DNA of 64,000 nt from Clostridia bacterium (GCA_030526425.1 JAUNCT010000003.1:1-64000); one strand, 5' to 3'; positions 1 to 9,990 are shown, counted from the first letter of the stretch. The notes: generated by a model from the letters alone, not told the origin. Numbers and translations are program-made.

Positions 1-145
1 CGCTATGGACCTTTTTATTCTCCTAAATGCTCATCTTCATTTTACAATGCGCCGAAAAATTTTTTATTTCCCGAAAGTTTGTCATTTTTTGACGAGTTGT
101 TCTCTTCTTTGCAAAGTTTCCTCTGCCCCACAGACAAAAGCCGAC
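1..145 (-). promoter_or_regulatory. Non-coding left edge with an operator-like dyad
   Basis: No credible gene lies here. On the minus strand there is a perfect-to-near-perfect dyad at 79-95 (TTGTCA, five bases, TGACGA), an AT-rich stretch and a possible -10 (TAAAAT, 44-39) followed by an AGGAG at about 21-25. This reads like the promoter region of a leftward gene whose start lies outside the window. A nearly identical dyad sits upstream of the DUF4438-like gene at 7356-7372. Seen in sequence; regulatory role is inference. Confidence 0.35.
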
Positions 146-182
146 AAAAAACGGTCTCCCCTGCTTCGGGGAGACCGTTTTT
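146..182 (-). terminator. Intrinsic terminator after the HAD phosphatase
   Basis: A perfect 15-bp inverted repeat (AAAAACGGTCTCCCC and its complement) around a six-base loop, with a run of T on the minus-strand exit side. It lies just past the stop of the HAD gene and closes the peptide-importer operon. Confidence 0.85.
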
Positions 183-192
183 GCGGTATCGT

Positions 193-819
193 TCAGCGCT
201 TGTAAGGAATGACGGCCTTTTCGGGATGGAGGCGGAAGTACTCGTTCCATTCCATCTGCTTGCGTTCGCCGTTCTCTTCGTAGATCAGCCAGGCTTTCTT
301 GGCCTTGTCCGCGATGAAGTGATCGGAATACGCGTCGCTGTAGAAGTTGTCGATATCCTTGCAGTCGTACTGCAGCTCGAAGTTGACGAGCTTCGCTTCC
401 GCAACTGCAAACTTTCCGGTGCACTTGCCGGTGACGCGGTCCATCTCGGTCGCAACGAGGTTCTTCAACCCGAGGCGGCGCACGATGGGTTCCATGATGA
501 AGCGCGGCGTACCGGACGCGATGATATCGTCGGGCTTCTTCACGCCGTCGTACCAAGGCATCATGTACTGCTCGACTTCATCCCAATAGGCTTCGAGCAG
601 CTTGTCGAAATCCTCGGTTTCCGCGATGCGCTTGAGCACGGGAGCATACTCCGCCTCGCGGGTCTCGGTCTTGGTCGCCCAGCCGCGACGGAGCTTGAAC
701 TCGTTCCATTTGTAGTTCAGCTTGCAGAAGAAATAGCCCTTCTTGCGGAAGATGAACTGGAAGAAACGGTCCTCACTGTCCCCGTAGAACAGGGTTTCAT
801 CAAAATCGTAAACGTTCAT
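193..819 (-). CDS. HAD-superfamily phosphatase (HAD-IB-like)
   Basis: 208 aa cytoplasmic protein. Motif I is YDFDETLF, with the nucleophile and acid aspartates at residues 5 and 7; motif II is the Ser/Thr in ASGTPRF; motif III is the YSDAYSDH segment. This order fits phosphoserine-phosphatase-like (HAD-IB) enzymes, which hydrolyse small phosphomonoesters; the substrate cannot be read from the sequence. It is the last gene of the oligopeptide importer operon, 16 bases after the second ATPase, and is followed by a strong terminator, so it is probably co-expressed with the importer. Family call is firm, physiological role unknown. Confidence 0.85.
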   Translation of the reverse strand: MNVYDFDETLFYGDSEDRFFQFIFRKKGYFFCKLNYKWNEFKLRRGWATKTETREAEYAPVLKRIAETEDFDKLLEAYWDEVEQYMMPWYDGVKKPDDIIASGTPRFIMEPIVRRLGLKNLVATEMDRVTGKCTGKFAVAEAKLVNFELQYDCKDIDNFYSDAYSDHFIADKAKKAWLIYEENGERKQMEWNEYFRLHPEKAVIPYKR

Positions 820-835
820 TCGTTATCCTTTCGGT

Positions 836-1806
836 TCAACCGTTGATATCGCGGATATCCGCAAGGCGGGAACACGCCACAAAGTGTTCGGGACGGACTT
901 CGACGAGCTGCGGAACACCGTTTCTGCAGTTTTCGCATGCATACTGGCAGCGGCTCGCGAAACGGCAGGCGTTCGGCGGGTCGATGGGGCTGGTGATCTC
1001 GCCCTTGATGGTGATGCGCTTTCTGCGGTTGCGGAGCGACGGCACGGGGATCGCGGAGAGCAGTGCCTCGGTATAGGGATGCAGCGGGTGCGCGAAGAGT
1101 TCTTCCGCGGGTGCCTTTTCGACGATCTGCCCGAGATACATGACGGCGATGTCATCCGAGAAATGGTTGACGACCGACAGATCGTGCGTGATGAACATGT
1201 ACGTGAGACCGCGTTCCTCCTGCAGCTTTTCGAGCAGATTCAGGATCTGCGCCTGAATGGAGACGTCGAGTGCGGAGACCGGTTCGTCGCAGACGATGAA
1301 TTTCGGTTCCATCGCCAGCGCGCGGGCGATGCCGATGCGCTGACGGCGTCCGCCGTCGAGTTCGTGCGGGTACGCGTTGACGAGACGTTCCGCAAGACCG
1401 ACCGTATCCATCAGTTCGAAAACGCGTTCCTCGATCTCGCGCTTGTCCTTGAGGATCTTGTTCAGGATGAGCGGTTCCGCAATGATCTGGTTGACCGACT
1501 TGCGGGGATCGAGCGAGGAGTACGGATCCTGGAAGATGATCTGCATGTCCTTGCGCATGGCGCGCATTTCGCGCTTGCCGAGCTTTGCGACATCATTGCC
1601 GTCGAACAGCACTTCGCCGCTCGTTGGCTCGATGAGGCGCAGGATGCAGCGACCTGTCGTGGACTTGCCGCAGCCGGATTCACCGACGACGCCGAGCGTT
1701 TTGCCGCGACCGATGGTGAAGTTGACATGGTCGACCGCATGCAGCATCCCCTTCGGGGTTTTGAAATATTTGGTGAGATCTTTGACCTCGAGAATGTTGT
1801 CTGCCA

Positions 1807-1807
<1 letters not shown>
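836..1807 (-). CDS. oppF: Oligopeptide/dipeptide ABC importer ATP-binding protein (OppF/DppF type)
   Basis: 323 aa, one of two ATPases energising a peptide importer at the inner face of the membrane. Walker A GESGCGKST lies at residues 42-50, Walker B is FIVCDEP with the D-loop SALDVS, and the H-loop is FITHDLS. The C-terminal oligopeptide domain carries the usual Cys-containing PNACRFASRC segment. The signature motif reads LDGGRRQR rather than the common LSGGQRQR; I recognise this form from other clostridial OppF proteins. Its start codon overlaps the stop of the preceding ATPase gene, so the two are probably translated together. Confidence 0.93.
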
Positions 1808-2823
<1,016 letters not shown>

Positions 2824-2835
2824 GGTCTTCCCTCC

Positions 2836-3726
2836 TTATCGTTTGAGTTTCGGATCGATCGCGTCGCGCAGACCGTCGCCGATGAGGTTGAAGGAGATAA
2901 CGGTCAGCAGGATCGCAAGACCCGGGAACAGGGTCATGTAGGAATAGTCGCGGATGTACTGACGTCCTTCGGACAGCATGGCGCCCCACTCCGGCGCGGG
3001 CAGCGGGATGCCGAGACCGAGGAAGCTCAGCGCGGACGCGGAGATGATCGCAGAACCGATGCGCAGCGTCGCCTGAACGATGATGGGCGAAAGGCTGTTC
3101 GGCAGGATGTGCGAGCGGATGACCTGCCAGTTCGTCGCACCGATGGCACGGCTCGCCTCGACGTACTCATTGTTGCGGACGGTCAGAACGGAAGCGCGCG
3201 CGACCTGCGCAAACGACGGGACCGTACAGAGACCGACGGCGATCATGAGGTTGAGCGCACTCTGACCGAGTGCGGAAACGACCGCGATGGCGAGCAGGAT
3301 GCTGGGGATCGCCAAGAAGATATCGACGACACGCATGATGATGTTTTCGACGATACCGCCCACATAGCCCGCGATCGCACCGAGCGTAACGCCGACGATG
3401 AGCGAAACACAGACTGCGATAAGACCGATGGACAGCGAATAACGGGCACCGTAGAGCACGCGGGCGAAGATATCGCGGCCGAGCTGATCGGTACCGAACC
3501 AATGCTGTGCAGACGGGGGCTTCAGACGCTGAGTGATGTGCTGGGCGACAACATCCTTCTGGTAATCGAAAATGAAACCGGAAGCGATCGCCACGCCGAC
3601 GATCAGAATGACCATGAACAGACCGAGCATCGCACCGGGGTTCTTGCGGAAACGGCGCCAGACCTCCTGCAGCGCGCTGCGGCGCTTGTATTGTTTGCGG
3701 GAACGCGTCCCTTGGTTGTTTTCCAT
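2836..3726 (-). CDS. oppC: Peptide ABC importer permease (OppC/DppC type)
   Basis: 296 aa integral membrane protein. It has a basic N-terminus, one N-terminal membrane helix, the periplasmic segment with WFGTDQLGRDIFARV typical of OppC/DppC, then a five-helix BPD transport core with the EAA loop (EASRAIGATNWQVIRSHILP). It pairs with the OppB-like permease encoded 13 bases upstream. AGGAGG ribosome binding site precedes the ATG. Confidence 0.94.
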   Translation of the reverse strand: MENNQGTRSRKQYKRRSALQEVWRRFRKNPGAMLGLFMVILIVGVAIASGFIFDYQKDVVAQHITQRLKPPSAQHWFGTDQLGRDIFARVLYGARYSLSIGLIAVCVSLIVGVTLGAIAGYVGGIVENIIMRVVDIFLAIPSILLAIAVVSALGQSALNLMIAVGLCTVPSFAQVARASVLTVRNNEYVEASRAIGATNWQVIRSHILPNSLSPIIVQATLRIGSAIISASALSFLGLGIPLPAPEWGAMLSEGRQYIRDYSYMTLFPGLAILLTVISFNLIGDGLRDAIDPKLKR

Positions 3727-3739
3727 GATGGTTCCCTCC

Positions 3740-4669
3740 TTACTTCGAATACTGCGCCTTGATGCGCGGATCGACGAAGGCGTAGATGATATCGAGCATC
3801 AGGTTGATGATGCAGACGACGATCGCCGTGAGAATGATGAAGCCGAGCACGACGGGGATGTCACGCTGGTTGATGCCTTCGACGAGCTGGCGGCCGATGC
3901 CGGGCCAGGCGAACACGGTTTCGGTGACGACGCAGCCGCCCATAACGTAAGCGAACTGGACGCCGCCCGCCGTGACGATCGGGATCAGGGCGTTCTTGAA
4001 GGCGTGCTTCATGATGGACTCCTTCTTGGAAACGCCTTTCGCGAGCGCCATGAACACGTAGTCGCTGCGGATGGTATCAAGCATCGCCGAGCGGGTCGTA
4101 CGGGTCATGAAACCGGCGAGGTACGCGCCTTCGGTCAGCGCGGGCAGGATGACGCTCGCAAACCCGTTCATACCACCCGAGGGCAGCCATCCGAGATGGA
4201 GCGCGAACGCGAGAACGAGCAGCAGACCGAGCCAGAAGTTCGGCATCGAAACGCCGACGAGCGACAGGATCATACTCGTACTGTCACCCCAGGAATTTTG
4301 GTGCGTCGCAGCGTAGATACCGAGCGGGATGGAAATCAGCAACGCGATCACGATGGACGCCACTGCGAGCGCCAGGGTCGCGGGAAGTTTCGAGAAGTAG
4401 ATTTCTGCAACGGGGCGTTTGGACTGATAGGATACGCCGAGGTCGCCCTTGCAGAGGTTCAGCAGATAGCGTCCGCAACGGACAAGGAAGGGATCGTTGA
4501 GATGATACTCTTCGCGCGCGGCGGCGATCTCCTCTTCGGAAGCACGTTCGCTGACGATCTGGTACACGGGATCACCCGGCGCGAGATCCATGGTGAAATA
4601 GATGACCAGCGTGATACCGATAATGACCGGGATCAGCATCAGCAAACGCTTCAGGATATAACGATACAT
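3740..4669 (-). CDS. oppB: Peptide ABC importer permease (OppB/DppB type)
   Basis: 309 aa. It starts with MYRYILKRLLMLIPVIIGIT, the hallmark N-terminal helix of the DppB family, followed by FTMDLAPGDP and the EAA-type loop near SDYVFMALAKGVSKKESIMKHA. Together with OppC it forms the membrane pore. A stable hairpin lies between the upstream binding-protein gene and this gene, which may lower permease expression relative to the binding protein. Confidence 0.94.
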   Translation of the reverse strand: MYRYILKRLLMLIPVIIGITLVIYFTMDLAPGDPVYQIVSERASEEEIAAAREEYHLNDPFLVRCGRYLLNLCKGDLGVSYQSKRPVAEIYFSKLPATLALAVASIVIALLISIPLGIYAATHQNSWGDSTSMILSLVGVSMPNFWLGLLLVLAFALHLGWLPSGGMNGFASVILPALTEGAYLAGFMTRTTRSAMLDTIRSDYVFMALAKGVSKKESIMKHAFKNALIPIVTAGGVQFAYVMGGCVVTETVFAWPGIGRQLVEGINQRDIPVVLGFIILTAIVVCIINLMLDIIYAFVDPRIKAQYSK

Positions 4670-4729
4670 AGAACCGGTCCTCCCAAAGTGTTGTAATTCA
4701 AGAAAATTCGTAGGGGAAATTTCCCGAAT

Positions 4730-4756
4730 CAGGCTCCCCCGCGAGGAGGGAGCCTG
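4730..4756 (-). terminator. Intercistronic hairpin between binding protein and permease
   Basis: CAGGCTCCC and its exact complement flank a nine-base loop, just 3' of the substrate-binding-protein gene. It lacks a T-run, and a GGGAAATTTCCC palindrome follows at 4714-4725. It more likely protects the upstream message or attenuates transcription than stops it fully. Confidence 0.55.
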
Positions 4757-4780
4757 TCAGGTGCTTATGTGTTTGCGGGA

Positions 4781-6277
4781 TCAGTCGACGACCACGTAGC
4801 TGTAAGCGTAACGGTGGCAGAAGGACGGATCGAGCGTGAGGTTGCGGATGTTCTTGGTGGCCGCAACGTACAGATCGTTGTAGTACATCGGAACGATGGG
4901 CGCCTTTTCGAGGACGTAGCGCTGGATCTCCTTGTACATGGAGAGACGGGTCGCATCGTCCTTTTCGACGAGCGCCTTGTCCATCAGCTCATCGATGTAG
5001 GGATCCGCGAAGTGCGAACGGTTGGAACCGCTGCCGGAACGGAGGATCGGACGGACGTTGTTGTCGGGACCCGCGCTGTCGTTCGCCCAGTTGTACATGC
5101 TCATCTGATAGTTGCTCTCTTTGAACATGGTCTTCAGGGTCGCGATATCGAGCTCTTCGATGGACGCGTTGATGCCGATGGCAGCCAGCTGCTCCTGGAT
5201 AACGAGCGCCTGCAGCTTCTTCTCCTCACCGGAGATGGAGATGGTGATGTCGAGACCGTTCTCGTAGCCGGCTTCCTTCAGGAGTGCCTTCGCGCGGTCG
5301 ATATCCTGCGGATACAGGTCGATCTCCGCATCGCGGCCGTAACCGACGGAGAAGAAGGTGTTGGTCACGGTGCCGCGGCCTTCCACTGCGACGATGACGA
5401 TGTCGTCCTTGTTGATCGCGCAAGCGACCGCCTGACGGACCTTCTCATTGTCGAAGGGCGCCTTTTCGACGTTCATGGTGATGTACTGCATCTTCTCGGA
5501 AGCCATGGTCAGCAGGGTCAGGTTCTGATCCGCTTCGATGTGGTTCAGCTCGATGGGAGCGGGATCGGTGCAGACATCGACTTCACCGGTCTGCAGTGCG
5601 ATCAGACGGGTGGAAGCTTCGGGCATGATGCGGAAGGTGAAGACCTTGGTCTTCGGCATTTCCGCCCAGTAGTTTTCATTGCGGACGAGCGTGGTGTGAT
5701 CGCCGTATTCCCATTCGGTCAGGGTGTAAGGACCGGAACCGACGTTGGGACCCCATTCCGCATCGGCATTGACCGCCGCTTCGGAGAGGATGCTCATGGT
5801 GGAGTAGCTCAGATAGAACAGGATATCCTGCACGGACTCGGACAGCGTGATCTGCACGGTGTGATCGTCGACCGCAACGGCTTCCTTGATCCACTCGACC
5901 TTATCGGAAGTGAAGGAAGATTCACGCGCGCGGTTGATGGTGAACACGACGTCGGAAGCCTTGACTGGATCGCCGTTCTGGAAGGTGGCGCTCTCGTTGA
6001 GGTGGAACACCCAATCGACATCGGAGGTCTGCTCCCAGCTCGAAGCGAGGTCTGCGACGAAGCCGCCGTTGACGAGGTCGAGATCGACGAGCGTGCTGTG
6101 GGTCATCCAGCGGAGCATGCAGTTCGTGGTGCCGTTGGACTGCTGCGGATCGAGGAGGGTCAGGTCTTCTTCGAGCGCGACGATCACGTTCTCTTTGACC
6201 TTTTCCTCTGCGAACGCAACGGAGACGGTGCCGAGCACCATGGCCAGGCACAGGATCAGGGAAACGATTTTCTTCAT
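4781..6277 (-). CDS. oppA: Peptide ABC importer substrate-binding protein (SBP family 5)
   Basis: 498 aa extracytoplasmic receptor delivering peptides to the OppBC pore. The start at 6277 is chosen because a signal peptide (MKKIVSLILC through AFA-EE) begins there with AGGAGG upstream; a longer in-frame extension overlaps the previous gene and looks wrong. The mature part shows the family-5 pattern, including LDPQQSNGTTNCMLRW, DVVFTINRA and GSGPYTLTEW. There is no lipobox cysteine, so this is a type I secreted receptor and not an obvious lipoprotein, which is unusual for a monoderm Gram-positive. Specificity (di- versus oligopeptide) cannot be told. Confidence 0.92.
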   Translation of the reverse strand: MKKIVSLILCLAMVLGTVSVAFAEEKVKENVIVALEEDLTLLDPQQSNGTTNCMLRWMTHSTLVDLDLVNGGFVADLASSWEQTSDVDWVFHLNESATFQNGDPVKASDVVFTINRARESSFTSDKVEWIKEAVAVDDHTVQITLSESVQDILFYLSYSTMSILSEAAVNADAEWGPNVGSGPYTLTEWEYGDHTTLVRNENYWAEMPKTKVFTFRIMPEASTRLIALQTGEVDVCTDPAPIELNHIEADQNLTLLTMASEKMQYITMNVEKAPFDNEKVRQAVACAINKDDIVIVAVEGRGTVTNTFFSVGYGRDAEIDLYPQDIDRAKALLKEAGYENGLDITISISGEEKKLQALVIQEQLAAIGINASIEELDIATLKTMFKESNYQMSMYNWANDSAGPDNNVRPILRSGSGSNRSHFADPYIDELMDKALVEKDDATRLSMYKEIQRYVLEKAPIVPMYYNDLYVAATKNIRNLTLDPSFCHRYAYSYVVVD

Positions 6278-6330
6278 TGGTTTTCCTCCTATTCTGTTTT
6301 CCGGACCGGAGTCCGAAAGAAACACGGTTT

Positions 6331-7203
6331 TCAGACGCCCATGAAATCGGCGATGTTCGCCGTCTGCCCAAGCACGGGTTCGATCACGGGGGTCTTTGCG
6401 GTCATGAGGCAGGTGACGCCGGGGCCGTGTCCCATACGGATGCAATCGGAATGCATCACGACGCCGATCGTCCGGGCGCCCTTGAGGTAGCCGCGACCGA
6501 AGCTGTTGTCATGATCTTCGATTAGCACGATATCTCCGAAACGGAGCTTATCGAGCCCGTACTTCACAAGCGCATCTTTGTCCTGCGTCATGATATCGTA
6601 ATCGCCGTGGTAGCAGCTCGGTTCACCGATGCCGCTGCCCATGAGAAACGGCGGAACGACCGCCGCAACGGGAACTTTCAGAACGCCGTTTTCGGCGGTG
6701 ATACCCATCTTTTTGTAGAGCTCCGGGTCGAGATTCATCACCGTGACGGAATCTTCGAATCCTTCGAGCACCATGCCCTGCCCGTAGGCGCGGACCTGCA
6801 CCTTGTCGAGCATGGTCATTTTCTCGAGCGTTTCCCGCGGGAAGTAGCACAGCACATGCTCCACGCCGCCGTGGGTGCCGGTGACGAAGCCCTTCTCCCC
6901 CTTCGCATCGCCGGTGATCACCGTTGCGGTGTTGCCGACGCAGACAAGGTTGTTGAGACCGTCGTTCTCTTTGTGGTCGCTGTTCATGATGGTGACGCCC
7001 GGTTCGATATGATCGCCCGCCCAGCCGTAGACCGAGTCGCCGACTTTGACGTTGTAAACGATCGCCCCGGTGTTCGGCAGCATGTGCGCGTGACCTTCGC
7101 AGTCCAGACGGTAGGGCAATTCCTTCACGGTGGGATGGCGTACCTGTCCCATGACGCTCTGCATCACGAGCGCTTTTTCATTGGCGATCGGAACGTTTTT
7201 CAT
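6331..7203 (-). CDS. DUF4438-like protein
   Basis: 290 aa, no signal peptide or membrane helix. The sequence is rich in small beta-type motifs (GHAHMLPNTGAIVYNVKVGD, VCVGNTATVITGDAKGEKGFVTG, GYLKGARTIGVVMHSD) and matches my memory of the DUF4438 family, which has a solved but functionally unassigned Thermotoga member. Conserved His, Asp and Glu residues (CEGHAHM, HGGVEH, EDHDNSFGRG) could bind a metal or act catalytically. It is the first gene of the peptide importer operon, 53 bases before the binding protein, so a role linked to the imported solute is plausible. Function unknown. Confidence 0.65.
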   Translation of the reverse strand: MKNVPIANEKALVMQSVMGQVRHPTVKELPYRLDCEGHAHMLPNTGAIVYNVKVGDSVYGWAGDHIEPGVTIMNSDHKENDGLNNLVCVGNTATVITGDAKGEKGFVTGTHGGVEHVLCYFPRETLEKMTMLDKVQVRAYGQGMVLEGFEDSVTVMNLDPELYKKMGITAENGVLKVPVAAVVPPFLMGSGIGEPSCYHGDYDIMTQDKDALVKYGLDKLRFGDIVLIEDHDNSFGRGYLKGARTIGVVMHSDCIRMGHGPGVTCLMTAKTPVIEPVLGQTANIADFMGV

Positions 7204-7425
7204 TTTTTCGGAAGCCTCCTTCGGTGCACTTTACGATACTTCTCGCTGTTTTTTCGGAACGGTCGCAAAGCGATGCAACAAATCGTATATGATGTTTGCA
7301 TTTTAACACGGATTATCACTTTTCGAAAGATTATATATTATCTTATGTGAAAACATTGTCATGTTTTGACAAGTTTTCGCCGTTTTGGCATGCCGATTTG
7401 CAATTTTCTTTGATGTTTTTACAAG
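7204..7425 (-). promoter_or_regulatory. Promoter region of the peptide importer operon
   Basis: About 220 bases of AT-rich leader. On the minus strand there is a perfect dyad TTGTCA-N5-TGACAA at 7356-7372, then two AT-rich -10 candidates (TATAAT near 7335 and TAAAAT near 7304) and finally AGGAGG before the ATG at 7203. The dyad is the best candidate operator for the operon. The exact transcription start cannot be chosen from sequence alone. Confidence 0.45.
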
Positions 7426-7456
7426 TTAAAAAGAAAAACGGACCGAAGTCCGTTTT
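7426..7456 (-). terminator. Intrinsic terminator of the feo operon
   Basis: AAAACGGAC, a CGAA loop and its complement, followed on the minus strand by a long T-rich tract. It lies ten bases past the stop of the Cys-rich FeoB partner. Confidence 0.85.
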
Positions 7457-7465
7457 CCGTGATTC

Positions 7466-7630
7466 TCATTTGTTCTTTTCCGAACCGCAAAGGCTGCGTG
7501 CCGCGCAGGAGGTACAGTTCCCGCCGCAGCCGAGGCACTTCCCCTTCTTTTTCCGGCGGCGCATCACAACGCACGCCGCAACGACGAGCCCCGCAACGAC
7601 CGCAAGGACAACATAATCCGATGCGCTCAC
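7466..7630 (-). CDS. FeoB-associated Cys-rich membrane protein
   Basis: 54 aa. I choose the GTG at 7630, which overlaps the TGA of feoB as GTGA; a longer frame from 7684 would run inside feoB. One membrane helix (VVLAVVAGLVVAACVVM) is followed by a basic patch RRRKKK and a Cys cluster (CLGCGGNCTSCAARSLC). This is the standard pattern of the small FeoB-associated proteins found next to feoB in Firmicutes, thought to help ferrous iron transport. No function has been proven for the family. Confidence 0.8.
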   Translation of the reverse strand: MSASDYVVLAVVAGLVVAACVVMRRRKKKGKCLGCGGNCTSCAARSLCGSEKNK

Positions 7631-9630
7631 AGCAACGACCCCACGGAGTATACGAGGAACGCCACGAGCCACGCAACCGAGCACTGCAGCAGCACGACGC
7701 CGAACGCCTGAAGCTTACTGCCGAGTTCACGCCGGATCGTCGCGACGGCGGCGACACAGGGCGTGTACAGCAAGGTGAACACCAGGAAGGAGACCGCGCT
7801 GAGCGGCGTGAAGACCGCGGTCAACACGGTGCCGAGCTCCGCCATGGAGCTGCCGAGCAGGATCGCCAGGGTGCTGATGACGGATTCCTTCGCCATGAAC
7901 CCGGAGATCAGCGATGTGACCATGCGCCAATCTCCGAAGCCGAGCGGGCGGAACAGCGGCGCGAGCAGGCGACCGATCCCGGCGAGGAGACTTGCGGCGG
8001 AATCTGTGACGACGTTGAGCCGCGCATCGAAGGTCTGCAGGAACCAAATGACGATGGTCGCAACGAAGATGACCGTGAACGCGCGCTCGATGAAATCCTT
8101 CGCCTTATCCCAGAGCAGCAGCGCAACGTTCTTCGCCGACGGGAACCGGTAGTTCGGCAGTTCCATGACGAACGGGACGGGCTTACCGCGGAAGAGCGAA
8201 TTCTTCAGCAACAGCGCGATGAGGATGCCGACGCCGATGCCGGCAGCATACAGAGCGATCATCGCGATGGCGGCGTACTTCGGGAAGAACGCCGCGCAGA
8301 ACACCGCATAGATCGGGATCTTGGCGGAACAGCTCATGTACGGCGTGAGCAGGATGGTCATCTTCCGGTCGCGGTCGCTCGAGAGCGTGCGGGTCGCCAT
8401 GATGGCGGGCGTCGTACAACCGAAGCCGATGAGCATCGGCACGAAGCTGCGCCCGGAAAGCCCGATCTTGCGGAGGAGCTTGTCCATGACGAACGCGACA
8501 CGCGCCATGTAGCCCGTATCCTCGAGGATCGACAGGAAGAAGAACAGCGTGACGATGATGGGCAGGAAGCCGAGAACGCTGCCGACTCCGGCGAAGATAC
8601 CGTCGATCACAAGACTTTGCACGACCGGGTTGATGCCATATGCGGCAAGCGCGGCGTCCGCAACGCCGGTGAACCATTCGATGCCGGTGGCAAGCAGATC
8701 CGACAGGAAGCTGCCGATGACGTTGAATGTGAGGAAGAACACCAGGAACATGACCGCGAAAAAGCACGGGATCGCCGTGTAGCGCCCGGTCAAAACGCGG
8801 TCGATCTTCTCACTGCGCAAACGTTCTTTGGATTCGTGCGGTTTCTTGACCGCTTTGCGGACGACGCTTTCGATGAAGCCGTAGCGCATATCGGCGAGCG
8901 CCTCGTTGCGGTCGAAGCCGGACTCCGTTTCCATTTCGGTGACCGCATGCTCGATGAGCTCGTGCTCGTTGGTATCGAGTTCCAACCGCGACGCGATGAG
9001 TTCATCGCCCTCGATGAGCTTCGTTGCCGAAAAACGGGACGGCATGCCCGCACGTTCCGCATGATCCTCAACGATATGGGAGACCGCATGGATGCAGCGA
9101 TGCACAGGACCCACCGGACAGAAGTCGAGCACCTTGGGCAGTTCGCGCTTTTTCGCGATGTCGAGCGCGCGGTTGACCAGTTCGGAAACGCCGCTGCCGT
9201 TTTTCGCCGAGATCGGGACGACCGGGATACCGAGCAGCTCGCTCATGAGTTTGACGTTGATGGTGCCGCCGTTCGCGTGCACCTCATCCATCATGTTGAG
9301 CGCGAGGACCGTGGGAACACGCAGCTCGAGCAGCTGCAGAGTCAGGTACAGGTTGCGCTCGATGTTCGTGGCGTCGACAATGTTGATGATGCCGTCGGGT
9401 TTTCCGTTGAGGATGAAATCGCGCGTGACGATCTCCTCCTGCGTGTAGGTGCGCATCGAATAGATGCCCGGGAGGTCGACGACGGTCACATCCTTCGTTT
9501 CGCGGATGGTTCCGGACTTTTGGTCGACCGTGACACCGGGGAAATTGCCCACGTGCTGATTCGAACCGGTAAGGACGTTGAACAGCGTGGTCTTTCCGCA
9601 GTTTTGGTTGCCTGCAAGCGCGAAGATCAT
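7627..9630 (-). CDS. feoB: Ferrous iron transporter FeoB
   Basis: 667 aa inner-membrane Fe(II) transporter with a cytosolic G domain. The start at 9630 overlaps the feoA stop as ATGA and has GAGGAGG upstream. G1 is GNQNCGKTT at residues 7-15, G3 DLPGIYS, G4 NMMDE, then a helical GDI-like spacer and a membrane domain with the conserved GCTTPAIMATR and ESVISTL segments of the two Gate repeats. It forms one operon with feoA and the Cys-rich partner. The neighbouring DtxR-family regulator is a candidate controller, but no matching operator is visible at the feo promoter. Confidence 0.97.
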   Translation of the reverse strand: MIFALAGNQNCGKTTLFNVLTGSNQHVGNFPGVTVDQKSGTIRETKDVTVVDLPGIYSMRTYTQEEIVTRDFILNGKPDGIINIVDATNIERNLYLTLQLLELRVPTVLALNMMDEVHANGGTINVKLMSELLGIPVVPISAKNGSGVSELVNRALDIAKKRELPKVLDFCPVGPVHRCIHAVSHIVEDHAERAGMPSRFSATKLIEGDELIASRLELDTNEHELIEHAVTEMETESGFDRNEALADMRYGFIESVVRKAVKKPHESKERLRSEKIDRVLTGRYTAIPCFFAVMFLVFFLTFNVIGSFLSDLLATGIEWFTGVADAALAAYGINPVVQSLVIDGIFAGVGSVLGFLPIIVTLFFFLSILEDTGYMARVAFVMDKLLRKIGLSGRSFVPMLIGFGCTTPAIMATRTLSSDRDRKMTILLTPYMSCSAKIPIYAVFCAAFFPKYAAIAMIALYAAGIGVGILIALLLKNSLFRGKPVPFVMELPNYRFPSAKNVALLLWDKAKDFIERAFTVIFVATIVIWFLQTFDARLNVVTDSAASLLAGIGRLLAPLFRPLGFGDWRMVTSLISGFMAKESVISTLAILLGSSMAELGTVLTAVFTPLSAVSFLVFTLLYTPCVAAVATIRRELGSKLQAFGVVLLQCSVAWLVAFLVYSVGSLL

Positions 9631-9863
9631 TTGCTTTCCTCCTCGGTCATGATGGTGATGCAAGCCGCATCCTCTTTGCGGAGCGTCAGCTCATAGCCGC
9701 GCAACCGGATCTCGATCGGGTCTCCCATCGGGGCGACCTTGACGAGCGTGACCTTCGTTTTGGGGATGATGCCCATATCGAGCAGGCGCAGGCGCAGGGA
9801 TCCTTCCCCCGCGACCTTGGTGATGACAGCGGACTTGCCCGTCGTCAGTTCGGATAGTTTCAT
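9627..9863 (-). CDS. feoA: FeoA domain protein
   Basis: 78 aa SH3-like FeoA protein: LSELTTGKSAVITKVAGEG, then LRLLDMGIIPKTKVTLVKVAPMGDP and the C-terminal GYELTLRKEDAACI strand, which match the family core. It is proposed to modulate FeoB. It is the first gene of the feo operon, and a palindromic GCATGC pair lies about 15 bases upstream of its start. Confidence 0.95.
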   Translation of the reverse strand: MKLSELTTGKSAVITKVAGEGSLRLRLLDMGIIPKTKVTLVKVAPMGDPIEIRLRGYELTLRKEDAACITIMTEEESK

Positions 9864-9877
9864 CTATGTCTCCTTTT

Positions 9878-9893
9878 GCATGCATCTGCATGC
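9878..9893. promoter_or_regulatory. GCATGC-N4-GCATGC palindrome upstream of feoA
   Basis: Two copies of the self-complementary hexamer GCATGC separated by four bases, located between the feoA ribosome binding site and its presumed promoter. It could be an operator or an RNA hairpin. It does not resemble a DtxR or Fur box. Confidence 0.3.
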
Positions 9894-9990
9894 GTTGGTG
9901 TGCTTTATCATATGCCGCTTCGGCGACATTTCAGTGTATCCCCAAGAGTTCTTTCGTGTCAACCGCGAAGGTCACCGGCACCGGCTGTTC

